Below, in pieces: positions 1-8,400 of a stretch of DNA of 64,000 bases. Under the pieces are notes generated by a model. The model was not told the origin of the DNA and did no database searches. It was given only the letters and a program-made list of their open reading frames with translations. Both the position numbers and the translations under genes were made by a program. Numbering within the stretch: the stretch's first letter is position 1; each line of letters opens with the position of its first letter. Origin of the DNA: Streptomyces sp. 130 (GTDB lineage Bacteria > Actinomycetota > Actinomycetes > Streptomycetales > Streptomycetaceae); contig NZ_VJNO01000002.1 of assembly GCF_007096885.1 (NCBI RefSeq), forward strand, positions 62,001-126,000, given 5' to 3'.

Positions 1-21
1 CGTCACCAAGGTCTCGTTCAT
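1..21 (-). CDS. Start of a probable single-stranded DNA-binding protein (partial)
   Basis: Only seven codons (MNETLVT) lie in the window; the gene continues past its left edge on the minus strand. The opening residues match what I recall of the second SSB paralogue of streptomycetes, which begins MNET(L/M)VTVVGN. That gene usually sits just downstream of the same GTPase pair seen here. The identification rests on seven residues plus context, so it is tentative. Confidence 0.45.
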
Positions 22-121
22 GACTCCGCCTCCCCTTCGCCCGGGTCCCGTGGCCGCGCCGTGCGCGCGGTCACCGGTCCCATGCTGGAGGGGAGGCGGA
101 AATCCTGCCGGAGGCTGTGGA

Positions 122-2248
122 CTAACGGCCCGTTGTGGAAAACTCCGTCACCGCCACATAGCGTTCCCGCACTTCGCGGTAGCGCATCAGCTCGGCCGCG
201 ACCGGGTCGAGCACCCTGGCCCGCCCGCAGGCCGCCGCCGCCTCGCGCAACCGCCGTTCGGCCTCCTGCCCGTACCGCCGGGCGGGCCCCCGGGCCGCCG
301 CGGCACACGACCACTCGACCAGCGGGCCGCCCACGATGCCCCCGAGCATCACCAGCGCGGGCGTCAGCAGTCCCGGCTCCACCACCCCGATGATCTGCCC
401 GGCCAGCCACAGGCCGCCGAAGATCTGCAGCAGCGTCATCGCGACCTGCGCCAGCACCGCCGCCGGCCACCACGCGGGGCGCGGCGGCTTCCCGGCCGCA
501 CGCCCGCCCCGGCCCTCGCCCCTGCCCGGCGTACGGCCCGCGGCCTCCGAGGCCGACGCGCACACCGCGGCGCCGCCCGCGCCCCGTACGGCCCCGGCCG
601 CCTCCGCACCCCCGCCCGCCACGCGCCCCGCCAGTTCGTCCAGCGCGTCCGGCAGGCCCTTCGCCCCGTGCACCGCGGCCTCGCGCACCGCCTGCGCCCA
701 GGGCCCGGGCAGTCCGGCCGCGGCGTCGTCCGCGACCGTGCGCACGGCCTGCTCGACGCGCTGGCGCGCGGTGAGCCGTTCCTCGGGCGGGGCGGCGAGC
801 GGCACGCGGTCCCGGCTGCCGGGCTGCCGCATGGCCTCGTACCAGCGCCACAGCCGCAGCCACGGCGTGCCGCAGGCCCGTCCGGCGTTGCGGCGCCACT
901 CGCGTTCGGCCGCCTGGCCGGCCGCCGCCGCGCCCACGGCCTCCGCGAGCCGGTCCGCGAATTCCTCCCGGGCCCGCTCCCCCAGACCCGGCCGCCCCTC
1001 GGCGACGTACACCGGGCGGAGCCTGGCCGCCGCCGCGTCCACATCGGCGGACAGGCGCCGCGTCGCCGCCGTGCGTTCCTGGACGAACCGGCCCAGCAGC
1101 TCGCGCAGTTCGCCGACGCCCTCGCCGGTGAGGGCGGACAGGGGCAGGACGGTCGCGCCGGGCTCGCCGTGCTCGCCGAGCGCCATGCCGTCCTCGTCCA
1201 GCAGCCGGCGCAGGTCGTCCAGGACCTGGTCGGCGGCCTCTCCGGGCAGCCGGTCGATCTGGTTGAGCACCACGAAGGTGACCTCGGCGTGGCCGGCGAG
1301 GGGCCGCAGGTAGCGCTCGTGCAGGGCGGCGTCCGCGTACTTCTCCGGGTCCACCACCCAGATCACCGCGTCGACCAGCGCGAGCACCCGGTCCACCTGC
1401 TCGCGGTGGCCCTTCGCCGCCGAGTCGTGGTCGGGCAGGTCCACCAGGACCAGGCCCTGCAGCGCCTCGTCGTCCGCCGCGGCGCCCGGCTGCGGCCTGC
1501 GCCGGAGCCTCCCGGGCACGGCGAGGCGGTCCAGCAGTCCGGCGGCCCCGTCGGTCCAGGAGCAGGCGAGCGGGGAGGAGGTGGTGGGGCGGCGCAGTCC
1601 GGTCTCGGAGAGCTGGGCGCCGGCGAGCGCGTTGAAGAGGGCCGACTTCCCGCTGCCGCTCGCCCCGGCGATGGCCACGACGGTGTGCCGGGAGGAGAGC
1701 CGCTGCCGGGCCGCCGCCTCGTCCAGCACCCGGCCCGCCTCGGCGAGCGCGGCGCGGTCCAGGCGGGCCCGGGAGAGGCCGACGAGCTCGCGCAGGGCGT
1801 CCAGGCGCGGCCGGAGCGGGCTGCCGGAGTCCACGTACGCCTCGACCTGCGGCCGTCCGTCGTCCTCTTCCGCGGGGGCCTGGTCCGGGGTCCGCTCGGC
1901 CTCCTTCCGGGCGGCCCGCGCCCGCCGGGCGATCAGCCCGTCGTCCCAGCCGGTGCCGGAATGGGAGGACGTGTCGGAGGGGCCGGTGGGACCGAAGGGG
2001 CTGGAGGAGCCGGAGGAGCCGTTGGGGCTGGTGGGGCCGGAGGCACCAGAGGAGCCGGAAGCGCCGGAACGGCCGGAAGTGCCAGAGGCGCCGGAGACGC
2101 CGGAAGTGCCGGAAGTGCCGGAAGTGCCGGAAGTGCCGGAAGTGCCGGAAGGGGAGGCCGCGGAGGGGGAGGCCGCGGAGGGGGAGGTTTCGGACAGCTG
2201 CTCCCCGGTCCCGCCCTGCCCCGGATTCTCGTCAGTGACGGCAGTCAT
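122..2248 (-). CDS. Dynamin-like membrane GTPase with Gly/Ser-rich N-terminal tail
   Basis: A 708-residue large GTPase. Residues about 20-97 are a low-complexity Ser/Thr/Gly/Pro tail. The GTPase domain follows: P-loop GASGSGKS near residues 195-202, a G3-like LVDLPDHD, and a G4-like NQID. A C-terminal hydrophobic pair ([20 protein letters not shown] and [20 protein letters not shown]) resembles the membrane insertion region of bacterial dynamin-like proteins. The start codon overlaps the stop of the upstream GTPase gene in an ATGA, so the two are translationally coupled and probably form a hetero-oligomer. The pair resembles DynA/DynB, which support FtsZ rings during Streptomyces sporulation septation, but I cannot assign orthology without a search. 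Confidence 0.85.
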   Translation of the reverse strand: MTAVTDENPGQGGTGEQLSETSPSAASPSAASPSGTSGTSGTSGTSGTSGVSGASGTSGRSGASGSSGASGPTSPNGSSGSSSPFGPTGPSDTSSHSGTGWDDGLIARRARAARKEAERTPDQAPAEEDDGRPQVEAYVDSGSPLRPRLDALRELVGLSRARLDRAALAEAGRVLDEAAARQRLSSRHTVVAIAGASGSGKSALFNALAGAQLSETGLRRPTTSSPLACSWTDGAAGLLDRLAVPGRLRRRPQPGAAADDEALQGLVLVDLPDHDSAAKGHREQVDRVLALVDAVIWVVDPEKYADAALHERYLRPLAGHAEVTFVVLNQIDRLPGEAADQVLDDLRRLLDEDGMALGEHGEPGATVLPLSALTGEGVGELRELLGRFVQERTAATRRLSADVDAAAARLRPVYVAEGRPGLGERAREEFADRLAEAVGAAAAGQAAEREWRRNAGRACGTPWLRLWRWYEAMRQPGSRDRVPLAAPPEERLTARQRVEQAVRTVADDAAAGLPGPWAQAVREAAVHGAKGLPDALDELAGRVAGGGAEAAGAVRGAGGAAVCASASEAAGRTPGRGEGRGGRAAGKPPRPAWWPAAVLAQVAMTLLQIFGGLWLAGQIIGVVEPGLLTPALVMLGGIVGGPLVEWSCAAAARGPARRYGQEAERRLREAAAACGRARVLDPVAAELMRYREVRERYVAVTEFSTTGR
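2040..2190. repeat. Tandem 9-bp and 15-bp repeats coding for a Gly-X-Y tract
   Basis: Five near-perfect copies of the 9-mer CGGAAGTGC run from about 2101 to 2145, flanked by diverged copies back to 2040. They encode about thirteen successive Gly-X-Ser/Thr triplets in the N-terminal tail of the minus-strand GTPase. Next to them (about 2151-2190) a 15-bp unit (GGGGAGGCCGCGGAG) repeats and encodes SPSAA. Such arrays are prone to copy-number change in whole codons. Confidence 0.85.
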
Positions 2249-3906
2249 CGCTGCCACCTCTCCTTCTGCAGTAGGGACAGCGCGGCGATCAGTTCGGCCT
2301 GCGGTTCGGGGGCCACGTCGAGGGCGTCCAGGGGGGCGAGCCGCCGGTCGCGCTCGCCGTTCAGGACGTGGTCGAGGCAGTTGGTGAGCAGCGCGCCGCC
2401 CTTGTCGCGCAGCCGCAGCGCGCCCTGCGCCCCGATGCGTTCGGCGAGCTGTTCGCCGGCGGTGCGGGCGCGGCGTCCGCCGAGCAGGGCGGCGGCCAGC
2501 AGGGTGGCGACGGTCTCGGGGTCCGGGGCGGTGTTGCGCTCCAGCAGGCGCAGCTCCTCCTCGGCCAGTTCCTCCAGGATGCGGCGCCATCTGCGTACGG
2601 TCATGGCGATCCGGCCCCGGATGTCCTCGGCCGGTCCCCAGCCGCCCTCCTCGCGGCCGGCCGCCTCGAAGGCGAAGGCCGCCGCCGCGGGCTCCTTGCG
2701 CCAGACGGCGCGGATCTGCTCGTCGGCGGCGGCGACGCCGCACTCCAGGAGCGCGGCCAGGCTTTCGACCAGCGCGTCGAGCACCTCCTCGGAGGTGCTG
2801 TACGTGGGGTAGCCGCGCCACCTGGTCCGGGCGTCGCCGGCGAGCGCGCCGCCGTTCTTCAGCCGGCGTCGCAGCCGGGCGCCCTCCTTCCCGTACGCCT
2901 CCTCGACCACACCCGTAAGCCGTACGGCGGCGGCGTACTGCGCGGCGACGGCTCCGGCGAGCGCGGGCATGCGGACGTCCAGGGAGTCGATGACCCCGGC
3001 GGCGGTCCGGCCGACGGCCTGCTGGCGGGCGGCCGGGTCCTGGGCGCGGTGCGCGAGCCAGGCGCGCAGCGGGGCGACGGCGGTGGTGGGCAGCAGCCCG
3101 CTGCCGCCGCCCGCCGACTCGGGCAGCTCGGGGATGGTGAAGCGGGGCACCTCGCCGAGCCCGGCCTTGGCGAGCAGGGCGCCGTACTGGCGGGAGACCT
3201 CGGCGATCACCTGGTGCGGGACGCGGTCGAGGACGGTGACGAGCGAGGCGTTGTACTCCTTCGCGGTGCGCAGGAGGTGCCAGGGCACGGCGTCGGCGTA
3301 CCGGGAGGCCGTGGTGACCATGACCCAGATGTCGGCGGCGCAGATGAGTTCGGCGGCCAGGACCCGGTTGCGGACGACGAGGGAGTCGATGTCGGGGGCG
3401 TCCAGCAGGGCGAGCCCGCGCGGCAGCCCGGCCGCGGTCTCGACGCGCAGCGCGGTGCCCTCCTCGGCCGCGTGGCCGTCGGGGCCGTCGAAGTCGTCGC
3501 ACTGGCCGGGCTCGGCGTACTCCTCGGGCGGCAGCCAGACCCGGGTGAGCTGCGGCAGCACCCGTACGCCCGCGAACCAGTGCTGGTCGTCCGGGTGGCA
3601 CACGAGGACGGGCGTGCGGGTGGTGGGCCGCAGCACCCCTGCCTCGCTGACCCGGCGCCCCACCAGGGAATTGACGAGCGTCGACTTGCCGGCGCCGGTC
3701 GAGCCGCCGATGACGGCGAGCAGGGGCGCGTCGGGGTCCTTGAGCCGGGGCAGCAGGTAGTCGTCCAGCTGGGCGAGCAGCTCGGTCCGGGTCTGCCTGG
3801 CGCGGGGGGCCCCTGGGAGCGGGAGTGGGAGACGCACGGCGGCGACACGGTCGCGCAGGGCGGAGAGTGCGTCGATGAGCTGAGGCCGTACGTCCAAGGT
3901 CACCAC
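2245..3906 (-). CDS. Dynamin-like/YfjP-type GTPase, first of a coupled pair
   Basis: A 553-residue GTPase. The P-loop GGSTGAGKS is near residues 66-75, a G3-like motif LLDAPDIDS follows, and VLDR occupies the G4 position. The rest is a long alpha-helical region typical of dynamin-like or septin-like bacterial GTPases. I chose the GTG start at 3906 because it begins the conserved [17 protein letters not shown]; a second GTG is at 3903 and the frame stays open upstream with unconvincing sequence. Its TGA overlaps the ATG of the 708-residue GTPase gene, so both are made from one message. A role in membrane remodelling at septa is inferred from the family. Confidence 0.85.
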   Translation of the reverse strand: MVTLDVRPQLIDALSALRDRVAAVRLPLPLPGAPRARQTRTELLAQLDDYLLPRLKDPDAPLLAVIGGSTGAGKSTLVNSLVGRRVSEAGVLRPTTRTPVLVCHPDDQHWFAGVRVLPQLTRVWLPPEEYAEPGQCDDFDGPDGHAAEEGTALRVETAAGLPRGLALLDAPDIDSLVVRNRVLAAELICAADIWVMVTTASRYADAVPWHLLRTAKEYNASLVTVLDRVPHQVIAEVSRQYGALLAKAGLGEVPRFTIPELPESAGGGSGLLPTTAVAPLRAWLAHRAQDPAARQQAVGRTAAGVIDSLDVRMPALAGAVAAQYAAAVRLTGVVEEAYGKEGARLRRRLKNGGALAGDARTRWRGYPTYSTSEEVLDALVESLAALLECGVAAADEQIRAVWRKEPAAAAFAFEAAGREEGGWGPAEDIRGRIAMTVRRWRRILEELAEEELRLLERNTAPDPETVATLLAAALLGGRRARTAGEQLAERIGAQGALRLRDKGGALLTNCLDHVLNGERDRRLAPLDALDVAPEPQAELIAALSLLQKERWQR

Positions 3907-4214
3907 ATGCGAAGAATGCCCAATTTTGGAGCCTTTTTGAAGCGTATAGCCACCTCTGCGCGCCGGTTCCTCCGTCCGACAGAGGGGACGAGTGGGGCGC
4001 AGGCATAACGAGTGCACAACACCCGAGGCGTGAAGCGTCAAAAGCGGTGCGTGATCCGCACCTACCTGCGATTATCGTTTCGCTTCACCGAACCTCCACA
4101 TCGTGCCACGCAGGTGAAGCAATGAGGTCGAGCCGATCGGAGCCCTATCCTTGTCCCGGCAAGGTCACGGACCGCCCGGGCCCCGGGGCTCCTGACCACC
4201 GCAGCCACCACCCG

Positions 4215-4287
4215 GCCCCCGTAGCTCAGTGGATAGAGCAGGCGCCTTCTAAGCGCTTGGCCGCAGGTTCGAGTCCTGCCGGGGGCG
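4215..4287 (+). tRNA. tRNA-Arg (anticodon TCT)
   Basis: A 73-nt cloverleaf. The acceptor stem pairs GCCCCCG with CGGGGGC, the D arm is GCTC/GAGC, and the anticodon stem is GGCGC/GCGCT around loop CTTCTAA (anticodon TCT, reading AGA). The T arm is GCAGG/CCTGC with loop TTCGAGT. CCA is not encoded. The 3' part is the integration site of the island to its right, and integration preserved a complete tRNA. Confidence 0.97.
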
Positions 4288-4288
4288 C
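4244..4288 (+). repeat. Left attachment-site repeat (attL) inside tRNA-Arg
   Basis: A 45-bp segment from the anticodon arm to just past the acceptor stem. It is identical base for base to 15934-15978. An exact tRNA 3'-end duplication at both borders of an accessory region is the standard trace of site-specific integration by a tyrosine recombinase. Confidence 0.93.
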
Positions 4289-4306
4289 ACGTTTATGTAG
4301 GTCAAA

Positions 4307-4356
4307 GGCAACGTAAAGCCCTCTGCAAGATCACTTGCAGAGGGCTTTACGTTGCC
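4307..4356. terminator. Perfect 23-bp hairpin directly after tRNA-Arg
   Basis: Arms 4307-4329 and 4334-4356 are perfectly complementary (23 bp) around the tetraloop ATCA. The arm begins GGCAACGTAAAGCCC. It sits 19 bp past the end of the tRNA repeat, where a tRNA terminator is needed, and could work in both directions. There is no long T tract. It may instead be a structural part of the element's attachment region. Confidence 0.75.
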
Positions 4357-4604
4357 TGAGGGCAAATTTTGTACCGTTTTACACCTTCGTTGCGAGCCGC
4401 CCGTCCCACATACACCCCCCCCACTCGGGGGACATTTCACGGTCAGTCTCCAACCGCGAGAGAGTAATACCTGGTCAGAGCCATCCTGATGGCCCATCGG
4501 GCACACACAGAGCGAGCGTCAAAGTGGCGCCTGCTCTGTTCGTGACCACTGACCGCCTTTCAGCTCAGGATCAGACAAGCCATAGCCCGCACTCCGCACA
4601 CCGA
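4357..4604. other. Non-coding leader region of the island
   Basis: No gene is supported here. The stretch is more AT-rich than its surroundings (AAATTTTGTACCGTTTTACA near 4364-4383) and includes a short hairpin GCCATC/GATGGC at 4480-4493. It separates the tRNA and hairpin from the promoter of the RAMA/ABC-3C operon and may hold recombinase arm sites or regulator sites. Confidence 0.6.
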
Positions 4605-4636
4605 GGGTTGACAACCCATCGCGAGGCCGGTACAAC
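4605..4636 (+). promoter_or_regulatory. Promoter with palindromic operator over the -35, RAMA/ABC-3C operon
   Basis: A consensus -35 TTGACA at 4608-4613 and a -10 TACAAC at 4631-4636 are separated by exactly 17 bp, a good housekeeping-type promoter. The -35 lies inside the perfect 13-bp palindrome GGGTTGACAACCC (4605-4617), so a dimeric repressor bound there would block RNA polymerase. The expected transcript starts near 4643, giving a leader of about 47 nt before the first GTG. The regulator is not identified; the ribbon-helix-helix-like N-terminus of the first gene makes autoregulation possible. Confidence 0.65.
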
Positions 4637-4689
4637 TTTTTTTCTCGACATAAATCGGAGAGAGAAATGCTCCGAAGAAAGGAGGAGGG

Positions 4690-5073
4690 GTGCCCGAGCA
4701 CAGCATTACCGTTGACGCAGAAGTCTTCGCGCGCCTGCAGCGCGAGGCCAAGCCGCTGATCGACACACCGAACAGCGTGCTGAGACGCCTGCTTGCCCTG
4801 GACGAGGTGACGATCCAGCCAGGCGCGCTCGCCAAGTTGATCACATCAGGACTGCTACGGCCGGGGCAGCGGCTGACCTGGCGCCGCCGCAACCTCGGCC
4901 AGGAGCACCACGCACACATCACCGCCGAGGGAAGCCTTCGCCTGGAGGACGGTCGGATCTGCACCTCGCCGTCCGGTGCGTGCGAGGCGGTGACCGGAGC
5001 AAAGGCCAACGGCTGGGATGCCTGGCACACGGACGAAGGCACTTCCTTGAGCGCTCTTCGCGGCAGAGTCTGA
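4690..5073 (+). CDS. RAMA-domain protein (modified-DNA reader) with RHH/SeqA-like N-terminus
   Basis: A 127-residue protein, first in the operon. Residues 1-40 (ITVDAEVFARLQREA, TPNSVLRRLLAL) resemble the short ribbon-helix-helix/SeqA-N-like DNA-binding segment. Residues about 42-127 match the RAMA domain (restriction enzyme and adenine methylase associated): RPGQRLTW, HITAEGSLRLEDG, SPSGAC near 93-98 and the hallmark NGWxxW at 107-112, ending SLSALRGR. RAMA domains are predicted or known to bind modified bases, so this protein probably reads DNA modification. The GTG start has a strong AAAGGAGG (4678-4685) with short spacing. The next gene starts 25 bp downstream. Function in the operon is inferred. 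Confidence 0.8.
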   Translation: MPEHSITVDAEVFARLQREAKPLIDTPNSVLRRLLALDEVTIQPGALAKLITSGLLRPGQRLTWRRRNLGQEHHAHITAEGSLRLEDGRICTSPSGACEAVTGAKANGWDAWHTDEGTSLSALRGRV

Positions 5074-5098
5074 CCACTTCGACGGGGGAATCGACCAC

Positions 5099-6040
5099 GT
5101 GGACTTCACTCAGCGCATGCTGGCACAGCTCACCCTGCGCCAGCAGCTCACGGATATACCGGGCGAGAGCTTCGAGCAGCTGATCCACAAGCTTCTGAGC
5201 CTGCGGCACCCCGACTTCGTGCCCGTACGCACACACGGAAATCTCGGCGACATGGGCGCCGACGGGCTGCTCCTGTGGGACCGAGTGCTCTGGGCGTGCT
5301 ACTCACCGCAGACCGACGACATCGCCCGGGTCAAGCGCAAGTTCGCCTCGGATCTGGAGAAGGCGCTCGTGAAACGGCCGGATGCCTTCGACATCTTCCG
5401 CTTCGCGGTCAACGATCTCAAGGGCGTGCATCCGGAGTTGAGCGTGATGATGTCCGAGGCTCAGGAAAAGCTGCGCCCGCGCCGGGTGGAGCACTACGGC
5501 TGGCACCGCCTGTGGAACGACGTCATGCGACTGGACAGAATCGCCACGGAAGATCTCCTCGGCTGTGAGCTGCCGGTCCAGGACAAGACGTACGGCATCG
5601 GACTCACCGATCTCGAGGCGCTGCTTGCCCGGCTCGGTGAGCAGCGGCGCACGTCGCAGCCGCTCGCGGCCCTCCCTGAAGTCAACAAGTACAAGATCGA
5701 GTGGAACGGTCTGTCCGGTGACGTCCGCGGCGCGCTGATCCAGGGGATCGGGCATAGCCACCTCGTCGAGGGGTACTACGCCGGGCTCGGTGCACCGGAC
5801 GAGGCGGACCGGGTCGCCCAGGGGTTCCGGGTGTACTACGACCAGGTCCGAGCCGACACCGATGACCAGGACAGGCTGTGGGCCGCACTGCAGGAGTACA
5901 TCCTCGGAAACGCCGCACCGAGCCTGAACTCGATGTACTGCGCCTGGATCGTCATCGCCCACTTCTTCCAGCGGTGCGACGTCTTCGACGTACCACCCGA
6001 CGGCTGGATTCCGGGCGCGGTGGACCGGAGCGCTGCGTGA
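5099..6040 (+). CDS. ABC-3C-type effector: nuclease-fold N-terminus plus ABC-3C C-terminal domain
   Basis: A 313-residue protein. The N-terminal 75 residues read as a restriction-endonuclease-like fold: E26 in FEQLIHKLL, then GDMGADG at 50-56. The third motif position, usually Q-x-K or Q-x-Y, reads WACYSPQ (65-71), so a catalytic residue may be missing. The C-terminal part (about 170-305; KYKIEWNGLSGDVRGALIQG, LVEGYYAGLG) resembles the C-terminal domain of ABC-three-component (ABC-3C) conflict systems, thought to couple the effector to the ATPase. GTG start with a GACGGGGGA ribosome site. Its TGA overlaps the next GTG by three bases. Assignment is from recalled family features. Confidence 0.72.
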   Translation: MDFTQRMLAQLTLRQQLTDIPGESFEQLIHKLLSLRHPDFVPVRTHGNLGDMGADGLLLWDRVLWACYSPQTDDIARVKRKFASDLEKALVKRPDAFDIFRFAVNDLKGVHPELSVMMSEAQEKLRPRRVEHYGWHRLWNDVMRLDRIATEDLLGCELPVQDKTYGIGLTDLEALLARLGEQRRTSQPLAALPEVNKYKIEWNGLSGDVRGALIQGIGHSHLVEGYYAGLGAPDEADRVAQGFRVYYDQVRADTDDQDRLWAALQEYILGNAAPSLNSMYCAWIVIAHFFQRCDVFDVPPDGWIPGAVDRSAA

Positions 6041-6327
6041 TCACGCCGACGAAGGGCATCTCCCCGGACCGCTCCCTGCTCGCCGTCGGTGCGCAGATCC
6101 TGCGGGTCCTCGACATGCCGATGACCGTTACCCAGACCTGGTCGAGATTCCGCGCCGAACGTGTCCGGCTCGGCCACCACTCTCCGGTCTCCTTCCAGTG
6201 GTTCGTCCTCGGGCTCGATGTGCTGTACACGCTCGGTGTGATCGAATTCCGCGACGATCTGCTGACGAGAAGGCGAGCCGACTCGCCGACCAGAAGGAGG
6301 GACGATGCTGCGTCGTCTGAGCGCTGA
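6037..6327 (+). CDS. ABC-3C middle component (MC6-like)
   Basis: A 96-residue protein starting MITPTKGISPDRSLLAVGAQ, the pattern of the small middle components (MC6 type) of ABC-3C systems, which bridge ATPase and effector. It looks like a compact winged-helix-type helical protein (ILRVLDMPMTVTQTW, FQWFVLGLDVLYTLGVIEF). I chose the GTG at 6037 because it overlaps the effector stop (GTGA) and begins the recognisable sequence. The 3' end overlaps the ATPase gene by 23 bp. Such overlaps imply a fixed subunit ratio. Confidence 0.78.
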   Translation: MITPTKGISPDRSLLAVGAQILRVLDMPMTVTQTWSRFRAERVRLGHHSPVSFQWFVLGLDVLYTLGVIEFRDDLLTRRRADSPTRRRDDAASSER

Positions 6328-8056
6328 CGATCCTCGGTTCCGCCCCGTTGAGTTCCGGCGCGGTCTCAATCTTCTGGTCGCCGAGGCCCACCCCGGGTCG
6401 AGAAAGACGGACAGTCGCAACGGCACCGGCAAGTCCAGCCTGGTAGAGCTGCTGCATTTCACCCTGGGGGCTCAGGCCGGTAAACGCAGCCTGCCCGGCC
6501 ACACCCGGCTTCGGCGCACTCTCTTCACGCTGACCATGGACTGGCCCGGGCACGAGGAGCCGGTACGAGTGAGCAGGCGCGGTGCCCAGCAGGGCATCGT
6601 CCTGACCGACGCTCCAGACGGCATCGAGGGCGAGGCCGGAGGGCTCTTCGCGTTCAACCTCACCCGTGAGATGCCTGTGACGGAGTGGAGAACACGGATC
6701 GAGACGAACCTCTTCCGGCTGCCCGCCGACCACCCCGGCATCTCGGGGCGCGCCCTGCTGTCGCTTCTCGTACGCCGCGTCGGATCACACGCCTTCAACG
6801 ACCCGGTGCGGACCTATCCGCAGCAGCCGACAGCCGAGGCTGCGGCCAACCTCGCCTACCTCCTCGGCCTGGACTGGCGGCTCGCCGCCGGCTACCGCGA
6901 CATCGCCGCACGGGAAGCGACCCGACGGCAGCTGCGGTCAGCGATGAACGACCCGTCCTGGCACCAGGTCGTTGGCACGACGGCGGACCTGCGCGGCCGG
7001 ATCATCGTCGCGGAGGGTGACGTGAACCGGCTCCGCGAGCAAATTGCCTCCTTCCGCGTTGTGCCCGCTTACGCAGAACTTCAGGCGCGTGCCGACGGGT
7101 TGGACAAGAGAGTCCGCTCGCTCCCGGAGCAGGACGTGATCGACCGTCGGAACCTGGCGGAACTACGGCGGGCGGTGGAGGAGGCAAACGAACCAGACAC
7201 GGCGTACGTGGACGCCATGTACCGGGAAATGGGCGTTGTTCTGCCCGACCGGGTACACCGCTCCTTCGAGGACGTACGCGGCTTCCACGCGTCCATCGTC
7301 CGCAACCGCCGCCGCTACCTCGCCGACGAGATCGAGGAGACGCAGGCCAGACTCACGGCGCGCGAACACGAGCGCGCCCGTCTCGGTGAGGAGCTCACCG
7401 AGACACTGAGCGCACTGCGCGACGGAGGTGCCCTCGACGGCCTCACGGCGCTCCAGCAGTTGCTTGCCCAGAAACAGGCGGCGCTCGAAGCGCTGCGCAA
7501 ACAGCATGAGACGGCGCAGTTCATGGAGGCCAGCCAGCGGGAGATCACGGCGCAGCGCGTCGAGCTCCAGGAGGAACTGGAGCTCGACCTGGAGGAGCGC
7601 GGCGAGCAGACCCGGGAGGCCACCTGGCTCTTCGCTCGCTTCGCTCGCCGCCTCTACGGACAGGACCGACAGGCATACCTCACCATCAGGGCCGGCACCA
7701 GCAGCTTGGAAATCTCCGCACATGTCGACAGTCAAGGCAGCGTCGGCATCAACAAAATGGTGATCTTCTGCCTTGATCTCACGACCGCGGTGATCGCCCT
7801 CCGCCACGACCGTGGGCCCGGCTTCCTAGTCCACGACAGCCATCTCTTCGACGGGGTGGACGACCGCCAGGTGACTGAGGCGTTGATGCTGGCGTCCGAG
7901 GTCGCCGAGGAGGAAGGTCTCCAGTACATCGTGACGTTCAACTCGGACAAGCTGGAACGCGCCCGCCTGGGCGGCTTCGACCCCTCCCCCTACCTCATCG
8001 AGCCCCGCCTGACCGACGCCTACGACGAAGGCGGACTGTTCGGGTTTCGCTTCTGA
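6305..8056 (+). CDS. DUF2326-type coiled-coil ABC ATPase of the ABC-3C system
   Basis: A 583-residue SMC/RecN-like ATPase. Walker A is RNGTGKSSLVELLHF at about 38-52. A long heptad-rich middle (about 225-440) should form a coiled coil. The C-terminal DUF2326-like lobe carries a Walker B-like GPGFLVHDSHLFDGVDDRQ near residues 500-520 and VTFNSDKLE after it. In ABC-3C systems this type of ATPase is the proposed sensor that changes shape on DNA or phage structures and releases the effector. ATG start behind GAAGGAGGG. It is the last gene of the operon, followed by about 940 bp without an intact gene. Confidence 0.85.
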   Translation: MLRRLSADDPRFRPVEFRRGLNLLVAEAHPGSRKTDSRNGTGKSSLVELLHFTLGAQAGKRSLPGHTRLRRTLFTLTMDWPGHEEPVRVSRRGAQQGIVLTDAPDGIEGEAGGLFAFNLTREMPVTEWRTRIETNLFRLPADHPGISGRALLSLLVRRVGSHAFNDPVRTYPQQPTAEAAANLAYLLGLDWRLAAGYRDIAAREATRRQLRSAMNDPSWHQVVGTTADLRGRIIVAEGDVNRLREQIASFRVVPAYAELQARADGLDKRVRSLPEQDVIDRRNLAELRRAVEEANEPDTAYVDAMYREMGVVLPDRVHRSFEDVRGFHASIVRNRRRYLADEIEETQARLTAREHERARLGEELTETLSALRDGGALDGLTALQQLLAQKQAALEALRKQHETAQFMEASQREITAQRVELQEELELDLEERGEQTREATWLFARFARRLYGQDRQAYLTIRAGTSSLEISAHVDSQGSVGINKMVIFCLDLTTAVIALRHDRGPGFLVHDSHLFDGVDDRQVTEALMLASEVAEEEGLQYIVTFNSDKLERARLGGFDPSPYLIEPRLTDAYDEGGLFGFRF

Positions 8057-8074
8057 CTCGACCATCGCCCCTCA

Positions 8075-8400
8075 CTGGCAGCACACGACCCACACCATCT
8101 TGTCTCCGGGGTGGTGCGGGCCGTGTCCCGCCAGTCGTCAGCGAGCGCCTCGACGAGGCACAATCCACGCCCCGACTCGCCAGTACTACCGGGGTGTTGT
8201 GGCGTCGGTCACCTGTCGCCCAGGCGTTCGCGGTCGGCTCGGCGATGAGGAAGGTGACAGTGGTGATGAGGCCGCCGTCTCGAAGATCGTACGGAGACTG
8301 GGGCACGGCGAGCCAGTCCCCGGCGACGCGGCGGACGCCCGGGCGCCGCGACGTGTGGTGGCGTAGAGAGACGTGAAGCTCCAGAGGTCGGCATGCGCGC
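8075..8400 (-). pseudogene. Decayed ATP-binding (RsbW-like) regulator
   Basis: Read on the minus strand, three frames together give the outline of a Streptomyces HATPase_c anti-sigma-type regulator: TSLYATTRRGAR, then RRVAGDWLAVPQSPYDL, TVTFLIAEPTANAWATGD (compare the family's VAELAANAVTHG), GLCLVEALADDWRD and a PGDKMVWVVC-like end. At least two frameshifts are needed, so no functional product is expected. Borders are approximate. It is one of several decayed genes in the island. Confidence 0.5.

Noticed and set aside
4249..4506. Minus-strand open frame through the tRNA, ending PRQDSNLRPSA
   Set aside because: The RQDSNLRP string is the well-known false translation of tRNA antisense sequence; it has no ribosome site and overlaps the tRNA.
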